Source: Agromyces larvae (GTDB taxonomy: Bacteria; Actinomycetota; Actinomycetes; Actinomycetales; Microbacteriaceae). From it: a stretch of 64,000 nt of DNA. The DNA lies in assembly GCF_022811705.1 (NCBI RefSeq), contig NZ_CP094528.1:1364001-1428000 (forward strand), read 5' to 3'. The notes under the pieces were generated by a model. That model did no database searches. It was not told the origin of the DNA and was given only the letters and a program-made list of their open reading frames with translations. Numbering within the stretch: position 1 is the stretch's first letter; each line of letters opens with the position of its first letter. The position numbers were made by a program, and so were the translations under genes. Positions 52,322 through 60,303 of the stretch are shown here, in pieces.

Positions 52322-53023
52322 TCAGCGCGCCTCGGGTTCGGCCCGGTCGAGCAGGTGCAGGTCGGCGACGCTCACGAGCCGAGTCGCGACCGCGTACTCG
52401 ACCAGCCGTGCCCGGCGATTCGTCGCGAGCCGCCCCCGGCCCCCGCGCAGGCCGTCGACACCGAACCGGTCGAGCTTCTCGCACACATTGTCGAGCTTGC
52501 GATTGAAGGTCGTCATGCTCCAGCCGAGTCGCGCCGCCGCCTCCGCCGACGAGGGGACCGTCGCCCGCCCCGCCGACGGCTGGCGCAGCACCGGTTCGGC
52601 CAGCGCGAGCACGAGCAGGCGCTGGCTCGGCGTGAGCGAGATCGGCATGATCGTGGTGCCGTCGACGTCGGTCTCGGCCGTGAGGGTGGTCGCGTAGAAG
52701 TCGGACTCGGCGTGCACGGTGAAGTCGTAGGTCGTCGCGCCGGCGCTGAACATCACATGCAGCGTCGGGAACACGATCGGCAGGCGTGCGCCGGGGCCGA
52801 GCCAGGCCTGCACACTTCCCGTGGCATCCGACACCGTCGCCGAGAGCAGCTGGCCGACGTTGTGCAGCCACCACAGTCCGTGCTCGGCCGCGAGCGTGAG
52901 GAAGGTGCGGTGCAGGTACGGATTGTCATCGATCACCAGGTCGGCCTCGCGCCCGATGCCGAACGGCCGGTCCGGCTGGACCGTCGTCCACTCGCCGCAG
53001 AACTCCACCCGGAGCGGGGTCAT
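52322..53023 (-). CDS. FHA domain protein with C-terminal helix-turn-helix-like domain
   Basis: 233 residues. Residues 8-105 form an atypical FHA domain: FGIGREADLVIDDNPYLHRTF keeps the GR motif, but Leu-His replaces the usual Ser, and WWLHNVG stands where the N-G loop is expected. Residues 135-215 are helical and look like a winged helix or LuxR-type HTH: LTPSQRLLVLALAEPVL, AAARLGWSMTTFNRKLDNV and CEKLDRFGVDGL. It may connect kinase output to DNA, but DNA binding is inferred. It overlaps the kinase gene by 4 nt and ends that operon. Confidence 0.75.
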   Translation of the reverse strand: MTPLRVEFCGEWTTVQPDRPFGIGREADLVIDDNPYLHRTFLTLAAEHGLWWLHNVGQLLSATVSDATGSVQAWLGPGARLPIVFPTLHVMFSAGATTYDFTVHAESDFYATTLTAETDVDGTTIMPISLTPSQRLLVLALAEPVLRQPSAGRATVPSSAEAAARLGWSMTTFNRKLDNVCEKLDRFGVDGLRGGRGRLATNRRARLVEYAVATRLVSVADLHLLDRAEPEAR

Positions 53024-54657
53024 GGCGTGCATGCGCGCACCTCGTCGGACGTCTTGCTGCCGCGCTGCACGCGGACGTCGATGCAGACGGTCTGCCCGGG
53101 TGCGAGCCCGTCCACCGTGATCTGCGGCCCCTCGGCCACCTGCATGCCGCCCGAGCCGTCGGCCCGCGTCCAGCGGTAGAGGTCGCCGTCGGCAGCGGCG
53201 TCGTGCGACACCGCGAAGGTCGCGACGGTGCCGTCGGCCGAGAGCACGCCGGGGGCGACGTCGGGTACCGGCACGGCCTGTTCGACGACCGCGTCCTCGC
53301 CTGGGGCTTCGGTCGCCTCGTTCTGCCGGCCGGTCGGGTTCATCACCGAGAACACGATGCCGATGACGACGGCGGCCGCGACGACGACCGCCGCGACGAT
53401 GCCGACGACCAGCCCGGCCCGCGACCGCCGAGAACGCTCGGGCGGCGCGGTCTTGGTGCGCACCACCGTCTCCTCGTTCGCGACGCGACCGGCGTCCGAC
53501 GACGGCTGGCTCCGCGCCGGACGCAGCACGGTGCGCTCGTCGACCTCGACGGCGGGCTGCGCCTCCACGCGCTGGGGCGTCCGAGCCCGAGTCGCGTCCG
53601 CGTCGGCGGCCGGCGGCGCGACCGGTGCGACCGGCACCGCCTGCGCCTGCACGGTCTGCACCGCCCGAGCCCGAGTCGCCTCCTCGCCGGGGCCGCCGGA
53701 TCCGCCGCCCGGCTCGGCGTCGGACCGTGGATCGTGCTCGACGAGCGTCGGCACCTCGATCGAGGTCGCCGCGTAGCCCAGCTCGAGCTCGACCCGCTGC
53801 AGCGCGCGGGCGAACTCGACCGCGCTCTGGTACCGGTCGTCGCGCCGCACGGCCATGCCGGTGCGCAGCACGTCGACGAGACTGCGCGGCACGTCGAGCC
53901 GGTCGATCGGCGTGATCGCGCCGCGTTCGATGCGGCCGATGAGATCGAGGGTGCCGTTCGAACGCCCCGGGATCTCGAACGGCGACCGCCCGGCGAGCAG
54001 CGTGTGCACGGTCGCGGCGAGCGCGAACACGTCGCTGCGGGTGTCGGGGCGCGGGTCGTCGTCGAACAGTTCGGGCGGCGACCACGGCACGCTCATGCCG
54101 ACGGCCGACCGGCCCGTGCCGGTGCCGTGCAGGTCGCCGATGGTCATGGTGTGCGTCGGCAGCTCGCCGTCGAGCGTCGACGAGATGCCGAAGTCGGTGA
54201 GCGCCGGCCAGCCGTAGTCGTTCGTGAGCACGTTGGCGGGCTTGATGTCGCGGTGCAGGATGCCGGCGGCGTGCGCGGTCGCGACGGCGCCCGCGAGCCG
54301 CACGCCCGTGCGCAGCGCGTCGTCGACGGCGAACGGCGTCTGCTTCAGGCGGGTGGCCAGGCTCGGACCCGAGCAGTACTCCATGACGAAGTACGGCCGC
54401 CCGTCGGCGGCGACGTCGGCGTGGAAGATCGTGACGATATAGGGATGCGCCGACAGCTGCGCCATGAGGTTGGCCTCGGCCACGAACTGGGCGCGCGCGT
54501 CGCCCGCGAGGTCCTCGGCCAGCAGCACCTTGACCGCCACGCGACGTCGCGGCAGTCGCTGCTCGTACAGGAACACATCGGCGAACCCGCCGGATCCGAG
54601 CGGTTCGATGAACCGGTATCCGGGCAGCTCGGGAGGCGATGAGACCGGGCGATGCAT
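53020..54657 (-). CDS. Transmembrane serine/threonine protein kinase (PknB-like)
   Basis: 545 residues. The kinase domain (about 10-280) has all key residues: GSGGFADVFL loop, VAVKVL lysine, HRDIKPANVL catalytic loop, TDFGISS metal motif, and SVPWSPPELF for APE. A Pro/Ala-rich linker follows, then one transmembrane helix (about 415-440, LVVGIVAAVVVAAAVVIGIVF). The extracytoplasmic part of about 100 residues ends in an FN3-like fold (ITVDGLAPGQTVCIDVRV) rather than PASTA repeats. It probably phosphorylates the FHA proteins or their partners and is opposed by the PP2C phosphatase of the same operon. Confidence 0.93.
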   Translation of the reverse strand: MHRPVSSPPELPGYRFIEPLGSGGFADVFLYEQRLPRRRVAVKVLLAEDLAGDARAQFVAEANLMAQLSAHPYIVTIFHADVAADGRPYFVMEYCSGPSLATRLKQTPFAVDDALRTGVRLAGAVATAHAAGILHRDIKPANVLTNDYGWPALTDFGISSTLDGELPTHTMTIGDLHGTGTGRSAVGMSVPWSPPELFDDDPRPDTRSDVFALAATVHTLLAGRSPFEIPGRSNGTLDLIGRIERGAITPIDRLDVPRSLVDVLRTGMAVRRDDRYQSAVEFARALQRVELELGYAATSIEVPTLVEHDPRSDAEPGGGSGGPGEEATRARAVQTVQAQAVPVAPVAPPAADADATRARTPQRVEAQPAVEVDERTVLRPARSQPSSDAGRVANEETVVRTKTAPPERSRRSRAGLVVGIVAAVVVAAAVVIGIVFSVMNPTGRQNEATEAPGEDAVVEQAVPVPDVAPGVLSADGTVATFAVSHDAAADGDLYRWTRADGSGGMQVAEGPQITVDGLAPGQTVCIDVRVQRGSKTSDEVRACTP

Positions 54658-55754
54658 CAGCCTGCCTCCACCGCGAAGCTCCAGCCGCCGCCGAGGTCGA
54701 CGACGGTGCCGATCAGCACGGGGGTCGGTTCTCCGGGCCGCAGCTTCACCGGTGGCCGACCGGGCTGCAGCACGTTCGTGCCGTTGCGCGAGTGCAGGTC
54801 GGTGACCACGACGGTGCCGCCCTCGAGCCCCACGCGCACGTGGCTGCGCGAGATGTCGGGGTCGCCGGCGCCGAGGGTGATGAGTCTGGGGAGCCGGGTG
54901 CCCGCGGCGCGGTTCACGCTCGGCGAGCGACCGAGCACCACGTCGCCGGCGAGCGGCTCGACCGCGCCGCCGGGGAGGCGCAGGCGCACGGCGGGCGCGG
55001 GCTGCGGTGCGGCGGGCGGCGCGGCGGGCTGCGCGGATCGGTCGAGATGAGCGGATGCCTCGCGGCGCAGCTCGGCGGGCGAGGACACCACGACCGTGGC
55101 GCCGTCGTGCTCGCCCCCGAACGACGTCGGCACGATCTGCTGCGGTGCGGTCGGGCCGGCCTGCGCCGGCTGCTGGGCCGCGCCGGGTCGGCGCAGAGCC
55201 GACCGATCGATCACGATGGTCGAGTCCTCGACCGCGTCGTCGGGCTCTGGCTCGGGCTCGGGCTTCAGGGTGTGCTGCGGCGGGCTCGACGGCTGCGCGC
55301 CGGTCGCGGCATCCGTCTCTTCGGCGGATCGCACGCCGGCCGCGAACACGACGGCCTCGCGGATCGGCCACACGCTGCCGCCCGCGCCCGCACCCCCGCC
55401 GGCGCCTTCGCCGAACGCCTCCCACGCGACATCCGCCTCGATCGTCTGCTCGAGCCAGGCGGTCTCGGACGTCGCGCGGATCGTCCGCCCGTCGGCGACG
55501 ACCGCGCAGCCTGTGCGCACCGCGACGCGACGCGCGCCGCCGGGCGCGCCGCCGACCACCAGCGCGAACGGCGGCATCGACTCGAGTCCGTCGCGCGCGA
55601 ATCGGCCGAGCACGGCACCGTAGGGGTCGGCCTCGCCGAGCGCGGCCCACAGCTCGACGATCGCGGCGTCGTCGCGGCGCGGCAGGAGCAGCACCGCGTC
55701 GCCGCGGACGACGGCGAGCCAGTCGCCCGCACCCGGGCGGTACCCGAACATCAT
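54657..55754 (-). CDS. FHA domain protein between phosphatase and kinase
   Basis: 365 residues. The N-terminal 130 residues look like a small globular domain (GDWLAVVRGDAVLLLP) of unknown kind, followed by an acidic linker with Pro-Glu repeats (PEPEPEPDD) and TIVIDRSAL. The C-terminal FHA domain (about 255-360) has VVLGRSP, DISRSHVRVG and VTDLHSRNGTNV, a complete phosphothreonine site. It overlaps PP2C by 4 nt and the kinase by 1 nt. It is the likeliest direct substrate or adaptor of the kinase. Confidence 0.9.
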   Translation of the reverse strand: MMFGYRPGAGDWLAVVRGDAVLLLPRRDDAAIVELWAALGEADPYGAVLGRFARDGLESMPPFALVVGGAPGGARRVAVRTGCAVVADGRTIRATSETAWLEQTIEADVAWEAFGEGAGGGAGAGGSVWPIREAVVFAAGVRSAEETDAATGAQPSSPPQHTLKPEPEPEPDDAVEDSTIVIDRSALRRPGAAQQPAQAGPTAPQQIVPTSFGGEHDGATVVVSSPAELRREASAHLDRSAQPAAPPAAPQPAPAVRLRLPGGAVEPLAGDVVLGRSPSVNRAAGTRLPRLITLGAGDPDISRSHVRVGLEGGTVVVTDLHSRNGTNVLQPGRPPVKLRPGEPTPVLIGTVVDLGGGWSFAVEAG

Positions 55755-56602
55755 GCGCCGGCCTCCGGCCGCGGGGCGGTGGCCTCGTCGGGACGGTCGC
55801 GGGTGGTCTCGTCGTCGCCGGCGGAGACCGAGCCGATCTGGGATTCGATGACGACCACCGAGACATTGTCGCGGCCGCCGCGCGCCACCGCGGCGTCGAC
55901 GAGTTCGCCGGCGCTGCCGTGCGCTCCGGCGGCGAGGATGCCCGCGATCTGATCGGCGCCGAGTTCTTTGGTGAGCCCGTCGGTGCAGAGCAGGAACACC
56001 TGCCGGCCCGTCGCGGGCAGCAGCCACACGTCGGGATCCACCCAGTCGTCGGCGCCGAGCGCCCGCGTGATGACGTTGCGATCGGGGTGGCGCTCGGCCT
56101 CGTCGGCCGAGATCACCCCCGCGTCGACCAGCTCCTGCACCGCCGAGTGATCGACGCTCACCTGCTCGAGCCGTCGGCCGTCCCACGCGTAGATGCGCGA
56201 GTCGCCGACGTTGAACGCCATCCAGCGCAGCCCCCCGGCGTCGCCCGCGTCGACGAGCGCGACGCCCGCGAGCGTGGTGCCGGCGACCGCGGTGCCCTCT
56301 TCGCCCTCGGCGCTCAGCGCCCGCACCGCCGTGTTCGCGGTGTGGATCGCGTCGAGCACCTGCTCGGGCCGCACGGGCGCGCCGAAATCGAGGTGTCGGC
56401 GGAACGTGTCGAGCGCGGCGCGGCTGGCGGCGTCGCCGCGCGCATGGCCGCCCATACCGTCGGCGACGACGTAGACGGGCGCCTCGGCGAGCACCGCGTC
56501 TTCGTTGACCTGCCGCACGCGGCCCACATCGCTGCGGGCGCTGTGCGAGAGCACGGCCGACTCATCGGGCAGCGACATCGTGCCCTCGTCGTCAGTCGCC
56601 AC
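55751..56602 (-). CDS. PP2C family serine/threonine phosphatase
   Basis: 283 residues. Metal-binding motifs of the PPM fold are complete: SDVGRVRQVNEDAV (motif 1), YVVADGMGGHARGDAAS (motif 2), GTTLAGVAL, FNVGDSRIYAWDG, LLCTDGLTKEL and GGRDNVSVVVIE (the last Asp-Asn). It is soluble and should reverse phosphorylation by the kinase encoded two genes downstream. The GTG start is preferred because GGAGG lies 6 nt upstream; the ATG eight codons later also has a fair site. It heads the four-gene signalling operon. Confidence 0.94.
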   Translation of the reverse strand: MATDDEGTMSLPDESAVLSHSARSDVGRVRQVNEDAVLAEAPVYVVADGMGGHARGDAASRAALDTFRRHLDFGAPVRPEQVLDAIHTANTAVRALSAEGEEGTAVAGTTLAGVALVDAGDAGGLRWMAFNVGDSRIYAWDGRRLEQVSVDHSAVQELVDAGVISADEAERHPDRNVITRALGADDWVDPDVWLLPATGRQVFLLCTDGLTKELGADQIAGILAAGAHGSAGELVDAAVARGGRDNVSVVVIESQIGSVSAGDDETTRDRPDEATAPRPEAGA

Positions 56603-56636
56603 CGACCACCTCCGCCTTCCGCATCCGGTCGATCCT

Positions 56637-56665
56637 GCCCGCGCTCGCGCGGGCACTCCACCGTA
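56637..56665 (-). promoter_or_regulatory. Extended -10 box and hairpin upstream of the PP2C operon
   Basis: TGGTACGGT on the minus strand is an extended -10 box (TACGGT at 56660-56665). Downstream, GCCCGCG and CGCGGGC form a perfect 7-bp stem with a 4-nt loop (56637-56654) in the leader; it might instead terminate terC transcripts. Confidence 0.4.
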
Positions 56666-56709
56666 CCAAGGCGCACGATCGGCGACGGACGACGGTGCAC
56701 AGGCACCCG

Positions 56710-57747
56710 TCAGCGGTCGCGCCGACTGCCGTCGTCGGTGAAGTGCGGCACCTCGTCGAGCAGCCGGTTTCCGCGCCGTTTCGCCTCGACGCGGGCCTTC
56801 ACGAGGCTCGCGACGGTCGCGACGGCCATCGCCGCGATGATGACGCCCAGCGACATCCACGTCGAGATCTCGGGCGCCCACTCGATGTGCTCGCCGCCGT
56901 TGATGAACGGCAGCTCGTTCACGTGCAACGCGTGCAGCACCAGCTTCACGCCGATGAACGCGAGGATGAACGCGATGCCGTACTTCAGGTACTCGAGTCG
57001 TTCGAGCAGCCCGCCGAGCAGGAAGTAGAGCTGCCGCAGGCCCATCAACGCGAACACGTTGGCGGTGAACACGATGAACGCCGAGTGCGTGATGCCGAAG
57101 ATCGCCGGGATCGAGTCGAGCGCGAACAGCAGGTCGGTGGTGCCGATCGCCACGAACACGATCAGCATCGGCGTGAAGAATCGCTTGCCGTCGATCGTCG
57201 TGCGCAGCTTCACCCCGTCGTACTCGTCGGTGAGGTTCACGCGCTTGCGGAGCATCCGCACGATGAAGGTCTCGCTGTCGTCGTCCTCGTTGTCGCCGCG
57301 CACCTGCTGGATCGCGGTCCAGACCAGCCACGCGCCGAAGATGTAGAAGATCCAGCTGAAGTTCTCGATCAACGAGGCCCCCAGCAGGATGAAGACCCCG
57401 CGCAGGACGAGGGCGATGATGATGCCCACCATCAGCACCTCCTGCTGCAGCTTCCTCGGCACCGAGAACCTCGCCATGATGATGACGAACACGAACAGGT
57501 TGTCGATGGAGAGGCTGTACTCGGTGAGCCAGCCCGCGAGGAACTGACCGCCGTGCTCGGCATCGCCGAGCAGGAACATCAGCCCGGCGAAGACGAGCGC
57601 GAGCGCGACGTAGAAGACCACCCAGAGGGTCGACTCCTTGAACGAGGGGACGTGCGGCCGCTTCAGGACGAGCAGCAGGTCGCCGGCGAGGATCAGGGTG
57701 AGGACGACGAGGGATCCGACTTCGAACCAGACGGGGAGTTCGAGCAC
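56710..57747 (-). CDS. TerC/Alx family integral membrane protein
   Basis: 345 residues, about nine transmembrane helices. The acidic family motifs are TEYSLSIDNLFVFVIIMARF and FALDSIPAIFGITHSAFIVF, and YLKYGIAFILAFIGVKLVLH is near the end. Alx/TerC proteins export manganese, often to metallate secreted enzymes. The GTG start has AAAGG 6 nt upstream and gives the family's usual length; a longer ORF upstream lacks support. The leader contains a yybP-ykoY-like element, which fits manganese control. Confidence 0.92.
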   Translation of the reverse strand: MLELPVWFEVGSLVVLTLILAGDLLLVLKRPHVPSFKESTLWVVFYVALALVFAGLMFLLGDAEHGGQFLAGWLTEYSLSIDNLFVFVIIMARFSVPRKLQQEVLMVGIIIALVLRGVFILLGASLIENFSWIFYIFGAWLVWTAIQQVRGDNEDDDSETFIVRMLRKRVNLTDEYDGVKLRTTIDGKRFFTPMLIVFVAIGTTDLLFALDSIPAIFGITHSAFIVFTANVFALMGLRQLYFLLGGLLERLEYLKYGIAFILAFIGVKLVLHALHVNELPFINGGEHIEWAPEISTWMSLGVIIAAMAVATVASLVKARVEAKRRGNRLLDEVPHFTDDGSRRDR

Positions 57748-57774
57748 AGGCGGCCTTTCAGGGTGAGTGGGTAC

Positions 57775-57906
57775 GGCGAGGACCCGAACGTCTCTCCCTG
57801 TCGCGCATCGTCTGCGCCGCCACGCCCGGAGCGCCGACACTGGCGCTCGTACTGACGATCGTGGCCGAGGCGCTCGCCCCGCGGGATACTCCCCTTCGCT
57901 TCGCAG
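57775..57906 (-). promoter_or_regulatory. yybP-ykoY-like manganese riboswitch upstream of terC
   Basis: The minus-strand leader has GAAGGGGAGTATCCC near its 5' end and ATCGTCAGTACGAGCG about 45 nt on, then GAGACGTTCGGGTC. The GGGGAGTA and GTCAGTA cores match the yybP-ykoY family as I remember it, including position before an alx/terC gene. TAGACT at 57908-57913 would start transcription right at the element. Confidence 0.65.
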
Positions 57907-57907
57907 G

Positions 57908-57913
57908 AGTCTA
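57908..57913 (-). promoter_or_regulatory. -10 box of terC
   Basis: TAGACT on the minus strand lies just upstream of the riboswitch-like element, giving a leader of about 155 nt. Confidence 0.45.
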
Positions 57914-57928
57914 GCGGACAGCGGCCCC

Positions 57929-57934
57929 TAGGCT
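57929..57934 (+). promoter_or_regulatory. -10 box of the UPF0114 gene
   Basis: TAGGCT lies 24 nt before the GTG at 57959, leaving a leader that holds the RBS GAAGGAGAA. Confidence 0.4.
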
Positions 57935-57958
57935 GGAGGCCCCCAGAGAAGGAGAACC

Positions 57959-58687
57959 GTGAGCGCCCGTACGACGCCCCCGTCCCCCGTTCCCCCGGCC
58001 GCCCCCGTGCACCGAACCGCCCCCTGGGGCCGTGCCATCGGCGGCCTCATCTTCACGAGCCGGTGGCTGCAGGCGCCGCTCTACCTCGGCCTGATCGTCG
58101 CGCAAGCGATCTACGTCGTGGTGTTCATGGTCGAGCTGTGGCACCTCGGCGAGGACGTGCTGCTGCACGCCGCCGAGATCGACGAGGCGAAGATCATGCT
58201 CGCCGTGCTCGGGCTCATCGACGTCGTCATGATCGCGAACCTGCTCATCATGGTGATCATCGGCGGCTACGAGACGTTCGTCTCGCGCATCGGCGTCGAC
58301 GGGCACCCCGACCAGCCCGAATGGCTCTCGCACGTCAATGCGAACGTGCTGAAGGTCAAGCTCGCGATGGCGATCATCGGCATCTCGTCGATCCACCTGC
58401 TGAAGACCTTCATCGAGGTCGGCGGCATGACCGACTCGGGCGTCACCGAGGGCGACGAGAAGTACACGCCCACCGGCGTCATGTGGCAGGTGATCATCCA
58501 CTGCGTGTTCATCCTGAGCGCTCTCGCCCTCGCGCTCATCGACCGCATGAGCTACCACCGGGCCGCACCGCACGAGATCCACGACGGCGTCGCCGTGCCG
58601 TACACGCCCGACCCGGTCGACGAGCTCGCCGAGTTCGAGGCATCGGCCCGGCTGGAGGCGGCCGGAGCGGGAACCGACCGCCGCTGA
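57959..58687 (+). CDS. UPF0114 / YqhA family membrane protein
   Basis: 242 residues with four transmembrane helices: [59 protein letters not shown] and [45 protein letters not shown] and the final IDRM are typical of UPF0114 (TIGR00645). Function is unproven; homologues have been suggested to be proton- or ion-linked. The GTG follows GAAGGAGAACC. It is divergent from terC. Confidence 0.9.
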   Translation: MSARTTPPSPVPPAAPVHRTAPWGRAIGGLIFTSRWLQAPLYLGLIVAQAIYVVVFMVELWHLGEDVLLHAAEIDEAKIMLAVLGLIDVVMIANLLIMVIIGGYETFVSRIGVDGHPDQPEWLSHVNANVLKVKLAMAIIGISSIHLLKTFIEVGGMTDSGVTEGDEKYTPTGVMWQVIIHCVFILSALALALIDRMSYHRAAPHEIHDGVAVPYTPDPVDELAEFEASARLEAAGAGTDRR

Positions 58688-58729
58688 GGCGGTCGTCGAG
58701 GTCGGCTCTCCTCAGGCGGGCCGGCCTCG

Positions 58730-58827
58730 ATGCCTCGGGGCGGATGTCGCGGGCGGATGCCTCGGGGCGGATGTCGCGGCCGGATGCCTCGGGGCGGATG
58801 TCGCGGCCGGATGCCTCGGGGCGGATG
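58730..58827 (+). repeat. 27-bp tandem repeat, about 3.6 copies
   Basis: Units at 58730, 58757, 58784 and a partial one at 58811. They begin ATGCCTCGGGGCGGATGTCG; units 2 and 3 are identical and unit 1 differs by one base. The array ends about 20 bp before the insertion sequence. Confidence 0.92.
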
Positions 58828-58848
58828 CTCCGGGGCGCCGCCCCCGGG

Positions 58849-60070
58849 TTATAGGCAAGAACGTGTGGATGGGATCTTGATCTCGCGGCGGAATCACGCG
58901 GCAGCACGAGTATTGTCATGGTCCGCGACCCTTAGTCGTGAACCATCCCTCGAATCAGACGCGCTGCATGGTATGCGGATCGTTGCTCGTGAAGAACGGG
59001 ACGACCGCGGCCGGAACGCAGCGGTGGCGGTGCCGGGACTGCGGGGCCTCCTCCGTACGGCGACGTCCGGATGTCACCAGACGTGAGCAGTTACGCCGGT
59101 TCCTGACCTGGCTGACGGGCAAAGCATCTCAGGCCGAGCTCGGCGGCGGTACTGGACGTTCCTTCCGTCACGACACCGCCTGGTGCTGGGACCTTCAACC
59201 CCGCATGCCGATCACCGGTGAAGTCCATGACGCGGTCCTCGTCGACGGCGTCTGGGTCGGGTCCTGGTGCCTCCTGATCGCGCAATCCTCGACCGGGACC
59301 GTGATCGCCTGGCAATGGGCCGCAAGCGAGTCCACTGCCGCGTGGGAAGCCCTGTTCACCCAGATCCCACCACCGACCGTGGTCGTCACCGATGGGGGCT
59401 CCGGGATCCGTTCCGCACTCGCGCGAACCTGGCCAGACACCAAGGTCCAACGCTGTATCTTCCACCTGCAGATGAACGTGACCCGCGAACTCACACGCAA
59501 ACCACGCCTGCACGCCGGCAAAGCACTCCGACAGATCGCGCTCGCCCTGACCGATGTCCACACGGTCGATGACGCGATCACCTGGCGGCTCACGCTCGAA
59601 GCCTGGTGGCAGAAATACGGGCACCTCACCCGAGAACGCAGCATGTACGACAACGGCCAGTTCGGGTACACCCATCACCGGCTCCGCAAAGCCTGGGTGA
59701 TCCTGCACCGCGCCGCGCAAGCCGGACACATCTTCACCAACCTCGAGCACGGCAACCCAAGAGCAACCTCACGCTTGGAAGGCCTGAACTCCCAGATCCG
59801 CAACCTCCTCCGCCACCACCGCGGCATGCCGATCGAACACCGCCGAAGGGCCGCCGAATGGTTCCTGCTCCTCCACGAGATCCCCATCGATCAAGCACAC
59901 AAGCACGCCCACCAGCCCGCACCGAAACACGTCGAACCACCGACAGAAGACCCCATCGGACCCGCACTCTACGACACCGCCCTGAGCGCCGAAGAAGGCC
60001 TCTGGACCCGCTCAGGATGGGCAGGCAGAACATGACACGCCCGACACCATCCACACGTTCTTGCCTATAA
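58849..60070 (+). mobile_element. IS1249-like (IS256 superfamily) insertion sequence
   Basis: A 1,222-bp element with perfect 24-bp terminal inverted repeats at 58849-58872 and 60047-60070, both starting TTATAGGCAAGAACGTGTGG when read inward. One intact transposase gene fills it. Its base composition is lower in G+C than the flanks. The sequence CCGCCCCCG occurs 2 nt outside the left end (58838-58846) and 3 nt outside the right end (60074-60082); this may be a 9-bp target duplication if the true ends include GG...CC. It sits between the UPF0114 gene and tRNA-Glu and breaks no recognisable gene. Confidence 0.92.
58938..60035 (+). CDS. IS1249 family transposase
   Basis: 365 residues. The N terminus is a zinc ribbon (CMVCG at about 10-14 and CRDCG at about 32-36). 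A MULE/IS256-type DDE domain follows: VHDAVLVDGVWVG (first Asp), TVVVTDGGSG (second Asp), KVQRCIFHLQMNV and ATSRLEGLNSQIRNLLRHH (Glu). All catalytic residues and the full length are present, so the element may be active. GTG start. Codon use has more A-ending codons than neighbouring genes, consistent with horizontal arrival. Confidence 0.93.
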   Translation: MNHPSNQTRCMVCGSLLVKNGTTAAGTQRWRCRDCGASSVRRRPDVTRREQLRRFLTWLTGKASQAELGGGTGRSFRHDTAWCWDLQPRMPITGEVHDAVLVDGVWVGSWCLLIAQSSTGTVIAWQWAASESTAAWEALFTQIPPPTVVVTDGGSGIRSALARTWPDTKVQRCIFHLQMNVTRELTRKPRLHAGKALRQIALALTDVHTVDDAITWRLTLEAWWQKYGHLTRERSMYDNGQFGYTHHRLRKAWVILHRAAQAGHIFTNLEHGNPRATSRLEGLNSQIRNLLRHHRGMPIEHRRRAAEWFLLLHEIPIDQAHKHAHQPAPKHVEPPTEDPIGPALYDTALSAEEGLWTRSGWAGRT

Positions 60071-60101
60071 GCCCCGCCCCCGCACCGTGTCCTGATACGA
60101 C

Positions 60102-60129
60102 GAAAGCCCTCGCTCGCGCGAGGGCTTTC
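60102..60129 (-). terminator. Rho-independent terminator of tRNA-Glu
   Basis: A 12-bp stem (GAAAGCCCTCGC and GCGAGGGCTTTC) with a 4-nt loop, 16 nt past the tRNA 3' end. A short T-run lies within the descending arm. Confidence 0.8.
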
Positions 60130-60144
60130 AGCCGATGTCGCTGT

Positions 60145-60220
60145 TGGTGACCCCAGCGGGATTTGAACCCGCGCTACCGCCGTGAGAGGGCGGCGTCCTA
60201 GGCCGCTAAACGATGGGGCC
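60145..60220 (-). tRNA. tRNA-Glu (anticodon CTC)
   Basis: Cloverleaf folds cleanly: acceptor GGCCCCA / TGGGGTC, D arm with AGCGGCCTA loop, anticodon stem CCGCC / GGCGG with loop CTCTCAC, and T arm GCGGG TTCAAAT CCCGC. The discriminator is A and the 3' CCA is encoded. A promoter and a terminator flank it. Confidence 0.95.
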
Positions 60221-60258
60221 GTGTCTTCGGAACTCAGTTCCGTTTCAGCAACTCGAAG

Positions 60259-60287
60259 AGTATGGCACAGTTCAGAGCACGTTCCAA
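60259..60287 (-). promoter_or_regulatory. Promoter of tRNA-Glu
   Basis: TTGGAA (60282-60287) and CATACT (60259-60264) on the minus strand are 17 nt apart, about 39 nt before the mature tRNA. Confidence 0.6.
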
Positions 60288-60303
60288 ATCGAGCACGGGC
60301 CCC

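Noticed and set aside
57747..57840. Longer TerC start at 57840
   Set aside because: It would add 31 basic residues not typical of the family and run through the riboswitch-like leader; the GTG at 57747 has a good RBS.
58730..58827. Possible CRISPR-like array
   Set aside because: The 27-bp units are directly adjacent with no unique spacers and there are no cas genes. The 14-, 18- and 24-bp arrays fail for the same reason.
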